Source of the DNA: Sciscionella sediminilitoris | Lineage (GTDB): Bacteria > Actinomycetota > Actinomycetes > Mycobacteriales > Pseudonocardiaceae | Direction: 5' to 3' | NCBI RefSeq assembly: GCF_000737195.2 | Contig: NZ_JALM01000094.1 | Span: 30,845 to 94,844, forward strand | DNA: 64,000 bases | In this document: in pieces, positions 18,494 through 28,515 of the stretch | Numbering within the stretch: the stretch's first letter is position 1 | Layout of the letters: each line of letters begins with the position of its first letter | Notes under the pieces: model-generated | Seen by the model: the letters and a program-made list of their open reading frames with translations, nothing else | What the model was told of the DNA's origin: nothing | Database searches by the model: none | Position numbers and translations under genes: made by a program

Positions 18494-19890
18494 CGATAAC
18501 CTCCTGCGCGATCGAGTGCGTCGATCACCTTAGTCACGTCCGCTGGTTCGGTGCGCCAATTGCTGAACGCGGCGCGCAACGCGGGGACCCCGGCGTAGGT
18601 GGTCGGAGTGAGGAAAGTGGTGCCGTCCTCGGCCAGCGCGTGCAGCACGGCGTCCAGGCGTTCCCGGCTCGGGCTCTCGGCCAGGGTGAAGCAGGCGACG
18701 TTGAGCCGCACCGGGGACAACAGCCGCCAGTGCGGGCGCTGTTCGAGCGCCGCGCCGAGGGAGTGCGCGAGCGCGCAGGTACGCCGCACGATCTCCGCGT
18801 GCCCCTTCCTGCCGTAGGCCCGCAGGCCGAACCAGGCGGCGAGGGCGCGCAACCGGCGCGAGTTCTCCGGTGCCAGGTGCATCGGGTCGGGGTTCGCGCC
18901 CGGTGCGCCGAGATAGGCGGCCGCGTTGTGGAACACCGCCCGCTGCAAATCCGGGCGCCGGGTGAACGCGACGGCCGAGTCGTAGGGCACGTTGAGCCAC
19001 TTGTGCAGGTCCACGCAGACCGAATCGGCCGCGTCCAGTCCGGTGAGCAGCGCGGCATGCGCGGGGGAGAGAGCGGCGAAACCACCGAAGGCCGCGTCCA
19101 CGTGCAGCCAGAACGGATAGCGCTCGCGCAGCGCCAGGATCCCGGCGAGATCGTCGAAGTCGACGGTGTTCACGGTGCCCGCGTTCGCGATCACGATCGC
19201 GGGCCGCCCGGCCAGTCCGGCGAGCGCGGACTCGAGTGCGTCCAGGTCCACGGCCTCCCTGCCGGGCAGAGCCGGGACCGTGCGCAGCCGGCGCCTGCCG
19301 ATCCCGAGGACGGACAGCGCCTTCCCGGCACTCGAGTGCGGGGTTCCGGAGAGCACCGGAACGGGCCCGAGCGCATCGGCCCCGTCCTCGGTCACCGAGA
19401 CGCCGGCGCGTTCCCCGAGCCATTCCCGGCCGACGGCGAGCCCGAGCAGATTCGACATGGTCGCCCCGCTGACGAAGGTCCCGGTGTGCGCGGACCCGAG
19501 GCCGAACAGGTCCGCGAGCCAGGTCACCGTCTCGCGTTCCAGGTCCACCGCGGTCGAACCGACGGCCGCGCTGGCGTTCTGGTCGAACACCGCGGTCAGC
19601 CAGTCACCGAGCAGGGCCGCGGGAGTGGCGCCACCGGTGACGAAGCCCAGATACCGGGGACCGGCGCTGCCGGAGAATCCCGGGGCCCAGCGCGCGGCGA
19701 ACTCCGCGAGCGCGGCCCGGGCACCGATCCCGGTCTCCGGAACCGGGACGGGATCGGGTGCCGGGCCGGTGCTGCCCGCGGGGTGCTCGGTGAGCTCGCC
19801 GAGCACCCCGACGGCGTACCGTTCGCCCTCCTCGAGCAGTGCGGGCAGGGCGCGCAGATCCTCGGCGAGGTGTCGGTCCACGGCGGCCAC
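18490..19890 (-). CDS. PLP-dependent group II amino acid decarboxylase family protein
   Basis: 466 residues from GTG 19890. Fold-type I features: FVSGATMSNLLG (phosphate loop), His185 in GTPHSSAGKA (stacks on PLP), Asp265 in WLHVDAAFGG, and Lys297 in DLHKWLNVPYD as the Schiff-base Lys. It resembles aromatic-L-amino-acid/glutamate decarboxylase relatives; substrate unknown. It begins 31 bases after opcA and overlaps the S53 gene by four bases, so it sits within the tkt-to-pgl transcript. Product prediction beyond 'decarboxylase-like' would be a guess. Confidence 0.88.
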   Translation of the reverse strand: MAAVDRHLAEDLRALPALLEEGERYAVGVLGELTEHPAGSTGPAPDPVPVPETGIGARAALAEFAARWAPGFSGSAGPRYLGFVTGGATPAALLGDWLTAVFDQNASAAVGSTAVDLERETVTWLADLFGLGSAHTGTFVSGATMSNLLGLAVGREWLGERAGVSVTEDGADALGPVPVLSGTPHSSAGKALSVLGIGRRRLRTVPALPGREAVDLDALESALAGLAGRPAIVIANAGTVNTVDFDDLAGILALRERYPFWLHVDAAFGGFAALSPAHAALLTGLDAADSVCVDLHKWLNVPYDSAVAFTRRPDLQRAVFHNAAAYLGAPGANPDPMHLAPENSRRLRALAAWFGLRAYGRKGHAEIVRRTCALAHSLGAALEQRPHWRLLSPVRLNVACFTLAESPSRERLDAVLHALAEDGTTFLTPTTYAGVPALRAAFSNWRTEPADVTKVIDALDRAGGYR

Positions 19891-19921
19891 TACCGGAGGA
19901 CCGGCCCGGCGGCCGTACTGC

Positions 19922-20887
19922 TCACGAAGCGCCGGCCTTCGGTTTGCGTGCCGTCTTCGCGCCGGACTTGGCGGTGTTCAGTTTGCGCCAGCGGCGCAGC
20001 GCGTCCGCATAGATCTCGTCCGCGTCGAGCCTGCGCAGCTCCTCGGCGAGGCATTCGTTCACCTTGCGCCGCTGCAGGGCGACCTTGCGCTCGGGCTGGC
20101 CCGGCTGCGTGAGGGTGCCCGTCTTGCCGTCCGGACGGACCAGGTCGACCGGCCCGGAGCGGCGCTGCAGGGACACCGAGCCGATGCCCCCGCCCTTGTT
20201 CGCCTTGACCCGGCGCACCGGTACCCGCAGGGATTCGGCGAGCCAGGCGGCGAGCAGATCCGTGGACGGCGAGTCCGCGGCCCCGGTCACGGTCGCCCCG
20301 GTGACCTTCTCGTGTGGTGGCAGGTCCAGCGCCGAGGCGAGCATCGCCCGCCAGGAGGTCAGCCGGGTCCACGCCAGATCGGTGTCCCCGTCGGTGTACG
20401 AGGCGGCGCGCTGCTCGAGCGCCTTGATCGGGCGCTTGGTGTTCGCCGAGTCGGTGATCCGCCGGTCGGCGAGCCGCCCGATCGGGTCGGTCGCGGGGAC
20501 CGCGGGCGCGTCGAACGGCCACCAGGCCACGATCGGCGCGTCCGGGAGCAGCAGCGGCTCCACACAGCTGGCGCCCTCGTCGGCGAGCGGGCCGTAGAGG
20601 CGGAGCACGACCACCTCGGAGGCACCCGCGTCCCCGCCGATCCGGATCTGGGCGTCGAACCGTGCCGCAGCCCGCTTCGCGCCCCTGGCGACCACCAGCA
20701 CGCGGCAGGGGTGCTCGCGGCTGGCGTCGTTCGCGGCGTCGATCGCCTCCTCGGTCTGCTGTCCGTCCTCGGTGGCGATGACCAGGGTGAGGACCCGGCC
20801 GAGGGTGGTCATCCCACCGGCCTCGCGCAGTTCCACGAGCTTCGCGTTGACCTGCGAGGTGTTGGTGGAGGGCATATCGATGATCAC
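19922..20887 (-). CDS. opcA: Glucose-6-phosphate dehydrogenase assembly protein OpcA
   Basis: 321 residues if started at GTG 20887, which overlaps the zwf stop as GTGA, has GGAGG 7 bases upstream and yields the usual OpcA opening MIIDMPSTNTSQVN. An in-frame ATG at 20899 would add four residues. OpcA binds and activates or assembles Zwf in cyanobacteria and Actinobacteria. Recognisable segments are TTLGRVLTLVI, AWWPFDAP, DSANTKRP and a basic C-terminal tail (KTARKPKAGAS). Followed by the decarboxylase rather than directly by pgl. Confidence 0.94.
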   Translation of the reverse strand: MIIDMPSTNTSQVNAKLVELREAGGMTTLGRVLTLVIATEDGQQTEEAIDAANDASREHPCRVLVVARGAKRAAARFDAQIRIGGDAGASEVVVLRLYGPLADEGASCVEPLLLPDAPIVAWWPFDAPAVPATDPIGRLADRRITDSANTKRPIKALEQRAASYTDGDTDLAWTRLTSWRAMLASALDLPPHEKVTGATVTGAADSPSTDLLAAWLAESLRVPVRRVKANKGGGIGSVSLQRRSGPVDLVRPDGKTGTLTQPGQPERKVALQRRKVNECLAEELRRLDADEIYADALRRWRKLNTAKSGAKTARKPKAGAS

Positions 20888-22416
20888 GGCCGCCTCCATT
20901 CGTGTCCGTTGCGGGCGAGCATCTCGTTGGCGCTCTCCGGGCCCCAGCTGCCCGCGCGGTATCCCTCGGGTTTGCCGTTCGCCGCCCAGTGCGCGAGGAC
21001 CGGGTCGAGGATCTCCCAGGAGAGCTCGACCTCCTCGTTGACCGGGAACAGCGAGGGCTCGCCGAGCAGCACGTCCAGGATCAGCCGCTCGTACGCCTCG
21101 GGGGAGGACTCGGTGAACGCGTGCCCGTAGGAGAAGTCCATGGTCACGTCCCGGACCTCCATGGCGTTGCCCGGCACCTTGGAGCCGAACCGCATGGTCA
21201 CGCCCTCGTCCGGCTGCACCCGGAACACCAGCGCGTTCTGCCCGAGTTCCTCGGTGGAGGTGTCGTCGAACGGCAGGTGCGGTGCGCGCTTGAACACCAC
21301 CGCGATCTCGGTGACCCTGCGGCCGAGCCGCTTACCGGTGCGCAGATAGAACGGCACCCCGGCCCAGCGGCGGTTGTCCACGGCCACGGTGATCGCCGCG
21401 TAGGTCTCGGTGACCGAGTCCTTGGCGAAACCGCCCTCCTGCAGCAGTCCGGGCACTTTCTCGCCGCCCTGCCAGCCGCCGAGGTACTGCCCGCGCGCGG
21501 TGGTCTCCTCGAACGGGGTCACCGCGTGCGCGGCGTTGAGCACCTTGGCCTTCTCGGCACGCAGTGCGCGCGGGGAGAAGGAGAGCGGCTCCTCCATCGC
21601 GGTCAGCGCCATCAGCTGCAGCAGGTGGTTCTGGATGACATCCCGGGCGGCGCCGATTCCGTCGTAGTACCCGGCGCGGCCACCGAGGCCGATGTCCTCG
21701 GCCATGGTGATCTGCACGTGGTCCACGTAGTTCGCGTTCCAGATCGGCTCGAAGAACTGGTTCGCGAACCGCGCGGCCAGGATGTTCTGCACGGTTTCCT
21801 TGCCGAGATAGTGATCGATGCGGAACACCGACTCCTCGGGGAAGACCTCGTTGACGATCCCGTTGAGCTCCTTGGCCGAGCGCAGGTCGTGCCCGAACGG
21901 CTTCTCGATCACGACCCGGCGCCAGCCGCCGCTTTCCTGATCGGTGAGTCCGCTGGTCTGCAGGCCCTGCAGCACCGTGGGGAAGGCGCCCGGCGGGATG
22001 GACAGGTAGAAGGCGTGATTGCCTCCGGTGCCCCGCTCCTCGTCGAGTTCCTTGACCGTGCGCGCGAGGGTGTGGAACGCCTCCGGATCGTCGAAGCTGC
22101 CCTGCACGAAGCGGCAGCCCTCGGCGAGCCGGTCCCACACCTCCTGGCGGAACGGGGTTCGCGCGTGCTCCTTGACCGCCTCGTACACGACCTGGCCGAA
22201 GTCCTCGTCCTCCCAGTCACGGCGGGCGAACCCGACGAGCGCGAAGCCGGGCGGCAGCAGGCCCCGGTTGGCGAGGTCGTAGATGGCCGGCATGAGCTTC
22301 TTGCGGGACAGGTCACCGGTGACCCCGAAGATCACCACGCTGCACGGGCCCGCGATGCGTGGCAGCCGCTTGTCCCGTTCGTCCCGGAGCGGGTTCTTGC
22401 GCTGAGCCGCCGCCAT
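20884..22416 (-). CDS. zwf: Glucose-6-phosphate 1-dehydrogenase
   Basis: 510 residues from ATG 22416, sharing one base with the pgi stop (TGATG). It oxidises glucose-6-phosphate to the lactone with NADP. Seen are the coenzyme loop FGVTGDLSRKKLMPA, the substrate/catalytic segment RIDHYLGKETVQN, and EKPFGHD. First committed step of the oxidative pathway; adjacent to its activator opcA. Confidence 0.98.
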   Translation of the reverse strand: MAAAQRKNPLRDERDKRLPRIAGPCSVVIFGVTGDLSRKKLMPAIYDLANRGLLPPGFALVGFARRDWEDEDFGQVVYEAVKEHARTPFRQEVWDRLAEGCRFVQGSFDDPEAFHTLARTVKELDEERGTGGNHAFYLSIPPGAFPTVLQGLQTSGLTDQESGGWRRVVIEKPFGHDLRSAKELNGIVNEVFPEESVFRIDHYLGKETVQNILAARFANQFFEPIWNANYVDHVQITMAEDIGLGGRAGYYDGIGAARDVIQNHLLQLMALTAMEEPLSFSPRALRAEKAKVLNAAHAVTPFEETTARGQYLGGWQGGEKVPGLLQEGGFAKDSVTETYAAITVAVDNRRWAGVPFYLRTGKRLGRRVTEIAVVFKRAPHLPFDDTSTEELGQNALVFRVQPDEGVTMRFGSKVPGNAMEVRDVTMDFSYGHAFTESSPEAYERLILDVLLGEPSLFPVNEEVELSWEILDPVLAHWAANGKPEGYRAGSWGPESANEMLARNGHEWRRP

Positions 22417-24023
22417 CAGGCGAGTCCTCCGATCGCCGCGGCGATCGCGGAGAGACCGGCGAGCCGGTCGGTGAGGTGCAGGCGGAGCACCGGACGTTCG
22501 TGCGCGGCGAGCACCGAACCGTCCCCGAGCGCCTGCGCGTGCTGCAGTCCGCCGAGGGTGAACGGCTGCTCCGGCACATCCAGGTCGTCCGCGTTCGCGC
22601 CGGTGATCTGCAGGAACACTCCGTTCTGGTGGCCGCCCTTGTGGTACTGGCCGGTGGAGTGCAGGAACCGGGGACCCCAGCCGAAGGTGGTCTGCAGTCC
22701 GCTGCGGGCGGCGAGCTCACCGCGCAGCACGGCGGCCGAGGCATCGTCGATCCGGTCCAGATAGGCCTGCACGGAGAGGTAACCGGCCTCCGGCGCGGCG
22801 TCCAGCAGCGCCTTGATCGCCTCGGTGAGGCTGCGCGCCTGGCCGATCCAGTCCCCGGAGGCGTACACCTCGACCTCGTCCACCACGAAGTTCGGGCTGG
22901 CCTCCTCGCCGGCGCCGGAGGGCTTGCCGAGCAGGTCCCGTGCGGCCTGTTTGGCGGCCTCCACATCCGGCTGGTCGAACGGGTTGATGCCGAGCAGTTT
23001 GCCCGCGACCGCGGTGGCGTACTCCCACAGCAGCATCAGCCCGCCGAGGCTGCCCGCGGTGGCCAGCTTCGCGGCACCGGTGGGCTGGCCCAGCGCGACC
23101 GGGGTGGCGTCCGCGCCCGCGTCGGCGAACCCGGGCGCTTCCGGGCTCTCCACCGCGACCGGGAGCAGCCCGGTGCCGTTCTTGCCGGTCGACTCGGCGA
23201 TCAGCTGCTCGGCCCAGTCGGCGAAACCGGTGATCCCGGAATTGTTGTCGGCCAGTACGACCTTCTCCGCACCGGCGCTGTGCGCGTTGCCGAGCGCCGC
23301 ACCGAGCAGCAGGGCGGGGTTGCTCGCCGCGTCCGCGGACAGCTCCTTGGCCGCGTCCGCCGCATCGTCGAGCAGCCCGGCGATGTCCGCACCGGCCAGA
23401 CCGGCGGGCACCAGCCCGAAGGCGGTCAGCGCCGAGTACCGGCCGCCCACGTGCGGGTCGGCGAGGAACACCTTGCGGTATCCGGCTTCTTCGGCGAGGT
23501 GCTGCAGCGGCGAGCCGGGGTCGGTGACCACCACGATGCGCGAGGCGGCGTCGATGCCCTGTTCGGTGAACGCGGCCTCGAAGATCCGCCGGTGCGAGTC
23601 GGTCTCCACCGTGCCGCCGGACTTGGAGGACACGATCACCGCGGTGCGCTGCAGTTCACCCGCGAGGGCGTCGGCGACCTGCTGCGGGTCCGTGGTGTCC
23701 AGCACGACCAGCTGCACGCCAGCGGTCTGCGTGATCACCTCGGGAGCCAGTGAGGAACCGCCCATCCCGGCGAGTACGAAGCGGGAGACGCCCTCGTCCA
23801 GGTACGCCGCCCGCAGTGCCTCGATCTCGGCGAGCAGCGGCCGGGAGGTCTCGTGCAGCGTGGTCCAGGCGAGCCGGATGGCCGCCTCGGACTGCGCCTC
23901 GGCCCCCCACAGTGTGGCGTCCCCGGAGGTCAGCTTGCTGGCGAACCGTTCGGCGGCGAGCTGGGCCGCGGTCTGGCTCGCCTGCTCGGCGAGGGTGTCG
24001 TCGAGGATCTGTACTTCGGTCAT
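22416..24023 (-). CDS. pgi: Glucose-6-phosphate isomerase (actinobacterial short type)
   Basis: 535 residues from ATG 24023, overlapping tal by four bases (ATGA). It interconverts glucose-6- and fructose-6-phosphate. Sugar-isomerase domains are seen with [28 protein letters not shown] and [20 protein letters not shown] (with its GGRYS phosphate site), and the C-terminal [16 protein letters not shown]. This is the variant that sits between tal and zwf in actinobacterial pentose-phosphate operons and links glycolysis to the cycle. Confidence 0.95.
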   Translation of the reverse strand: MTEVQILDDTLAEQASQTAAQLAAERFASKLTSGDATLWGAEAQSEAAIRLAWTTLHETSRPLLAEIEALRAAYLDEGVSRFVLAGMGGSSLAPEVITQTAGVQLVVLDTTDPQQVADALAGELQRTAVIVSSKSGGTVETDSHRRIFEAAFTEQGIDAASRIVVVTDPGSPLQHLAEEAGYRKVFLADPHVGGRYSALTAFGLVPAGLAGADIAGLLDDAADAAKELSADAASNPALLLGAALGNAHSAGAEKVVLADNNSGITGFADWAEQLIAESTGKNGTGLLPVAVESPEAPGFADAGADATPVALGQPTGAAKLATAGSLGGLMLLWEYATAVAGKLLGINPFDQPDVEAAKQAARDLLGKPSGAGEEASPNFVVDEVEVYASGDWIGQARSLTEAIKALLDAAPEAGYLSVQAYLDRIDDASAAVLRGELAARSGLQTTFGWGPRFLHSTGQYHKGGHQNGVFLQITGANADDLDVPEQPFTLGGLQHAQALGDGSVLAAHERPVLRLHLTDRLAGLSAIAAAIGGLA

Positions 24024-25129
24024 GCCCCCGCCTTCTGCAGCTGCGTGGTCACCGTCTCGAGCAGCTCGGCCCAGGACTTGTCGAACTTCTGCACGCCCTC
24101 GTTCTCCAGGACCGTGTACACGTCGTCGATGTCGATGCCGAGACCGGCGAGCGCGTCGAAGACCTGCTGGGCCTGGTCCGCGGTGCCGGTGACGGTGTCC
24201 CCGTTCAGCTCGGCGTGGTCGGCGACCGCCTCGATCGTCTTCTCCGGCATGGTGTTCACCGAGTCGGTGACGACCAGCTCGTCGACGTAGCGGGTGTCGG
24301 AGTAGGCAGGGTCCTTCACGCCGGTCGAGGCCCACAGCGGGCGCTGCGCGTGCGCACCCTCGGCGGCGAGCGCCTTCCAGCGGTCGGTGGCGAACGCCTC
24401 CTGGAAGGCCGCGTAGGCGAGCCGGGCGTTGGCGATGGCCGCCTTGCCACGCATCGCGCTGGCCTCGCTGGAGCCGAGCGCGTCCAGCCGGGCGTCGATC
24501 TCGGTGTCCACCCTGGACACGAAGAAGGAGGCGACCGAGTGGATGCCGCGCAGGTCGTGCCCGTTGGCCTTGGCCTGTTCGAGCCCGGCGAAGAACGCGT
24601 CCATCACCTCGCGGTAGCGCTGCACCGAGAAGATCAGCGTGACGTTGACGCTGATGCCCTCGGCCAGTACCGCGGTGATCGCCGGGAGCCCTTCCGGGGT
24701 GGCCGGGATCTTGATGTGCACGTTCGGCCGGTCCACCGTCTTGGCCAGGTCCTTGGCCTGTGCCACGGTGGCCTCGGTGTCCCTGGCCAGCCGCGGGTCG
24801 ACCTCGATGGAGACGCGCCCGTCGACCCCGTCGGTCGCGGTGTAGACGTCCCGGAACAGGTCCGCGGCGTTGCGCACGTCGGTGGTGGTGATCTCCCGGA
24901 CGGCCGCGTCCACGTCGGCGCCGCGCGCGGAGAGCTCGCGCACCTGCGCGTCGTAGGCCGCCCCGTTGCTCAGCGCCCCGGCGAAGATCGTCGGGTTCGT
25001 GGTGACCCCGACGATGTGCTTGTCCCGGATCAGCGCCGCGAGGTTGCCGCTGTCCAGTCGTTCCCTGGACAGGTCGTCGAGCCAGATGGACACCCCGAGC
25101 CCGGAGAGTTCGGCGAGTTTGTCCGTCAT
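24020..25129 (-). CDS. tal: Transaldolase
   Basis: 369 residues from ATG 25129, with AGGAGGACGAAC upstream. It moves dihydroxyacetone units in the non-oxidative pentose-phosphate branch. The N-terminus has [12 protein letters not shown] and GVTTNPTIF, and the Schiff-base Lys lies in [28 protein letters not shown] and [11 protein letters not shown] segments follow. Starts 10 bases after tkt and overlaps pgi by four bases. Confidence 0.97.
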   Translation of the reverse strand: MTDKLAELSGLGVSIWLDDLSRERLDSGNLAALIRDKHIVGVTTNPTIFAGALSNGAAYDAQVRELSARGADVDAAVREITTTDVRNAADLFRDVYTATDGVDGRVSIEVDPRLARDTEATVAQAKDLAKTVDRPNVHIKIPATPEGLPAITAVLAEGISVNVTLIFSVQRYREVMDAFFAGLEQAKANGHDLRGIHSVASFFVSRVDTEIDARLDALGSSEASAMRGKAAIANARLAYAAFQEAFATDRWKALAAEGAHAQRPLWASTGVKDPAYSDTRYVDELVVTDSVNTMPEKTIEAVADHAELNGDTVTGTADQAQQVFDALAGLGIDIDDVYTVLENEGVQKFDKSWAELLETVTTQLQKAGA

Positions 25130-25139
25130 GTTCGTCCTC

Positions 25140-27236
25140 CTAGTTCGCGTTGTTGAGGGAGGCGTTCGCCGCGTCGACGACGGCCTCGGTGGTGATCCCG
25201 AACTGCTCGAAGAGCGTCGCGTAGTCGGCGGAGGCGCCGAAGTGCTCGATGCCGACGATGCGCCCGCGATCGCCGACGAACCGGTGCCACGGCATCGCGA
25301 TACCCGCTTCGACGGCGACCCGCGCGGTCACATCCTTGGGCAGGACCGACTCGCGGTACTCGGCGTCCTGGGCGTCGAACCACTCGACACAGGGCATGGA
25401 CACCACACGAGCTGAAACGTTCTGTTCAGCCAATTTCTTCCGCGCGGCCACGGCGAGCTGCAGTTCGGAACCGGTGGCAATGAGGATCACGTCCGGGGTG
25501 GATTCGGTGTCCTCGAGCACGTAGCCGCCACGCTTGACTCCTTCGGTCGCCTTCGCCGCGGTCTGCGCGTGGGTGGGCAGGTTCTGGCGGGAAAGGGCGA
25601 TCCCGACCGGGCCCTCGCGCCACTCGAGCGTCGCACGCCAGGCGGCCGCTGTCTCGTTCGCATCACCCGGACGGACGACGGAGAGGTTCGGGATGGCGCG
25701 CAGCGCGGCCAGCTGCTCGATCGGCTGGTGGGTCGGGCCGTCCTCGCCGAGGCCGATCGAGTCGTGGGTCCACACGTAGACCGGCGTGGTGCCCATCAGC
25801 GCGCCGAGCCGGACGGCGGGGCGCATGTAGTCGGAGAAGATCAGGAAGGTGCCGCCGTACGGCCGGGTCGGACCGTGCAGCGCGATCCCGTTGAGGATCG
25901 AGCCCATGGCGTGCTCGCGGATGCCGAAGTGCAGCGTGCGGCCGTACTCGGCGGCCTGCCACATCCCGGTGGAGATCTTCTTGGGGCCGAACGACTCGAC
26001 CCCTTCCATGGTGGTGTTGTTCGACTCCGCGAGGTCGGCCGAGCCGCCCCACAGCTCGGGCAGCACCGGGGCGAGCGCGTTGAGCACGGCACCGGAGGCC
26101 TTGCGGGTGGCGAGCCCCTTCTCGTCGGCCTCCCAGGTGGGCAGTGCGTCGGCCCAGCCCTCGGGCAGCTCGCCGGAGTGCAGCCGATCGAACAGCGCCT
26201 TGTGCTCCGGGTTCGCCTTCGCCCAGGAGTCGAAGGACTCCTGCCAGGCGGCGTGCGTGTTCCGGCCGCGGGTGACCACCTGGCGGGCGTGCTCCAGCAC
26301 CGCGTCCTCGACCGGGAACTCGGCGGACTCGTCGAAGCCGAGCGCCTTCTTGACCGCGGCGACCTCCTCGGCGCCGAGCGCGGCGCCGTGCGCCTTGCCG
26401 GTGTCCATCAGGTTCGGCGCCGGGTAGCCGATCACGGTGCGCAGCACGATGAAGCTGGGGCGCTGGGTCTCCGCCTTCGCGGCCTCGAGCGCGGCGAGCA
26501 GCCCGGCCACGTTCTCCCCGCCCTCGACCTCCTGCACGTGCCAGCCGTAGGCCTCGTACCGGGCGCGGGTGTCCTCGGAGAGCGCGATCGTGGTGTCGTC
26601 CTCGATGGAGATCTGGTTCGCGTCGTAGATGACCGTGAGGTTGCCGAGCCCCTGGGTGCCCGCGATGGACGAGGCTTCGGAGGTCACGCCCTCCTCGATG
26701 TCACCGTCCGAGGCGAGCACGTAGACCTGGTGGTCGAACGGGGAGTCACCGGGCAGTGCCTCGGGATCGAAGAGGCCGCGCTCCCGGCGGGCGGCCATGG
26801 CCATCCCGACCGCGGAGGCGAGCCCCTGACCGAGCGGGCCGGTGGTGATCTCGACACCGGCGGTGTGCCGCCACTCGGGGTGGCCGGGGGTCTTGGAACC
26901 CCACTGACGCAGCTGCTGGATGTCGGCGAGCTCGAGCCCGTAGCCGGAGAACATCAGCTGCAGGTAGAGGGTGAGGCTGGAGTGCCCGCAGGAGAGCACG
27001 AACCGGTCGCGGCCGATCCATTCGGGGTCGCTCGGGTCGTGCCGCATCACCCGCTGGAACAGCGCGTAGGCCGTCGGGGCGAGGCTCATCGCGGTCCCGG
27101 GATGCCCGTTGCCCTTGTGCTGCACCGCGTCCGCGGCGAGCACGCGGATCGTGTCGACGGCGCGACTGTCGAGCTCGGTCCAGTCCGCTGGCAGGTTCGG
27201 CGTGGTTAGGCTGGTGATTCGATCAACACTGGACAC
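25140..27236 (-). CDS. tkt: Transketolase
   Basis: 698 residues from GTG 27236. It is thiamine-diphosphate dependent and transfers two-carbon units between sugar phosphates. Signatures are the N-terminal [14 protein letters not shown], the GDGxxxEG-like [13 protein letters not shown] with Mg/ThDP residues, the pyrimidine-domain [17 protein letters not shown], and [10 protein letters not shown] near the C-terminus. First gene of the tkt-tal-pgi-zwf-opcA...pgl operon, divergent from ctaB. Confidence 0.98.
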   Translation of the reverse strand: MSSVDRITSLTTPNLPADWTELDSRAVDTIRVLAADAVQHKGNGHPGTAMSLAPTAYALFQRVMRHDPSDPEWIGRDRFVLSCGHSSLTLYLQLMFSGYGLELADIQQLRQWGSKTPGHPEWRHTAGVEITTGPLGQGLASAVGMAMAARRERGLFDPEALPGDSPFDHQVYVLASDGDIEEGVTSEASSIAGTQGLGNLTVIYDANQISIEDDTTIALSEDTRARYEAYGWHVQEVEGGENVAGLLAALEAAKAETQRPSFIVLRTVIGYPAPNLMDTGKAHGAALGAEEVAAVKKALGFDESAEFPVEDAVLEHARQVVTRGRNTHAAWQESFDSWAKANPEHKALFDRLHSGELPEGWADALPTWEADEKGLATRKASGAVLNALAPVLPELWGGSADLAESNNTTMEGVESFGPKKISTGMWQAAEYGRTLHFGIREHAMGSILNGIALHGPTRPYGGTFLIFSDYMRPAVRLGALMGTTPVYVWTHDSIGLGEDGPTHQPIEQLAALRAIPNLSVVRPGDANETAAAWRATLEWREGPVGIALSRQNLPTHAQTAAKATEGVKRGGYVLEDTESTPDVILIATGSELQLAVAARKKLAEQNVSARVVSMPCVEWFDAQDAEYRESVLPKDVTARVAVEAGIAMPWHRFVGDRGRIVGIEHFGASADYATLFEQFGITTEAVVDAANASLNNAN

Positions 27237-27472
27237 GGAGATTCGGCTCCCACTCTTTCGAAACTGTGCCTCGGTTACGGCTACGCGGCCGTGACTGCCT
27301 TGTCACGTTCCACCCTAATCCCGCCCCTGGTGTGCCCGTGTGGCCAGGCCAATTGTGTGCGGCGTTACGCGTGCCCCACGCGTCACGCGGGAAACGTCCG
27401 CGACTACCATCGGCTGTGTTCGCTGGTGCTCGATTCGTGCGCCATGCGTCCCGAACTGCCACAAGGAGCCGC

Positions 27473-27508
27473 ATGTTGTCTGTGATCGCCGCGCGGTGCG
27501 TGCCGTGA
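27473..27508 (+). CDS. Short leader ORF translationally coupled to ctaB
   Basis: An 11-residue ORF (MLSVIAARCVP) with AAGGAG at 27463-27468. Its TGA overlaps the ctaB GTG as GTGA. ctaB itself has no ribosome site, so reinitiation after this leader is a reasonable way to translate it. A TACCAT at 27405-27410 could be the -10 box, giving a 5' UTR of about 55 bases before the leader. Too short for homology; support is positional only. Confidence 0.45.
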   Translation: MLSVIAARCVP

Positions 27509-28437
27509 CTGCGATTGTCGAAACCAGGCCGGGTGGTCAGCGCAGCCCCAAGGACGTTTTCCTGAAGTACTTGGCGTTGACCAAGCCGCGCATCATCGAG
27601 CAGCTGCTGGTGGCGACGATCCCCTCGATGTTGCTGGCCCAGCGCGGAGTGCCCGCGTTGTGGCTGGTCGTGGCCACCGTCGCGTTCGGCGCCCTCGCCG
27701 CGGGTTCGGCGGGCGCCTTCAACTGCGTCGTGGACGCCGACATCGACGCGGTGATGAAGCGGACCGCGAAACGCCCGATCGTGAACGACACCGTGTCCAA
27801 GCGCAGCGCGCTGATCTTCGCGATCGTGCTCGGCGCGCTCGCGGTCGGGGGCATGTGGCTGACCACGAACCTGCTTTCCGCGGTGCTCACCCTCGCCGCG
27901 ATCGCGTTCTACGTGCTCGTCTACACGATGTGGCTCAAGCGCCGCACCTCGCAGAACGTGGTGTGGGGCGGCATCTGTGGCTGCATGCCGGTGCTGATCG
28001 GGTGGTCCGCGGTGACCGGGACGGTCGGCTGGCAGGCCTTCGTGATGTTCGGGGTGATCTTCTTCTGGACGCCGCCGCACTCCTGGGCGCTCGGCATGAA
28101 GTACCGCGAGGACTACACGAACGCGGGAGTCCCGATGCTCCCCTCGGTGGCCTCGCCGCGCCAGGTCACGCTGCGGATCGTGCTCTACTCCTGGGCGATG
28201 GCGCTGTGCGCGCTGGTGCTCATCCCCGGCACCTCCTGGCTCTACGCGGCCTGTGCGGTGATCGCCGGGGCGTGGTTCCTGGCCGCGGTGCACCGGCTGC
28301 ACTCGCAGGTGCGCAGGGGAGCGGAGTACAAGCCGATGGGCGTGTTCCACCTCTCCAACACCTACCTGTGCTTGGTCTTCGTGATGCTCGCGGTGGACGC
28401 GGTCGTGGGCTGGCCGGTGCTCGGCTGGCCGTTCTGA
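27505..28437 (+). CDS. ctaB: Protoheme IX farnesyltransferase (heme O synthase)
   Basis: 310 residues from GTG 27505 (GTG 27496 is an in-frame alternative). It transfers farnesyl to heme b to make heme O for cytochrome aa3 oxidase, in the membrane. UbiA-superfamily motifs are present: the Asp-rich NCVVDADIDAVMKRTAKRP (N-x3-D-x2-D) and YREDYTNAGVPMLP. About eight membrane helices. Divergent from tkt across about 270 bases, as in mycobacteria; its partner ctaA lies about 5 kb downstream. Confidence 0.96.
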   Translation: MTAIVETRPGGQRSPKDVFLKYLALTKPRIIEQLLVATIPSMLLAQRGVPALWLVVATVAFGALAAGSAGAFNCVVDADIDAVMKRTAKRPIVNDTVSKRSALIFAIVLGALAVGGMWLTTNLLSAVLTLAAIAFYVLVYTMWLKRRTSQNVVWGGICGCMPVLIGWSAVTGTVGWQAFVMFGVIFFWTPPHSWALGMKYREDYTNAGVPMLPSVASPRQVTLRIVLYSWAMALCALVLIPGTSWLYAACAVIAGAWFLAAVHRLHSQVRRGAEYKPMGVFHLSNTYLCLVFVMLAVDAVVGWPVLGWPF

Positions 28438-28448
28438 GCTTCGCACCG

Positions 28449-28500
28449 TTGGTTACCGTCCGGTAGATCGGCTACGATTCGTACCTATTACCGCCGGTAA
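28449..28500 (+). promoter_or_regulatory. Promoter with two palindromic operator-like sites
   Basis: TTGGTT (28449-28454), an 18-base spacer and TACGAT (28473-28478) form a plausible promoter. TTACCG-TC-CGGTAG (28453-28466) overlaps the -35 and spacer, and the exact palindrome TTACCG-C-CGGTAA (28488-28500) lies just downstream of the start point. This suits a TetR-like repressor; no regulator gene adjoins. Confidence 0.55.
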
Positions 28501-28515
28501 CACAGAGGAGCTGCG

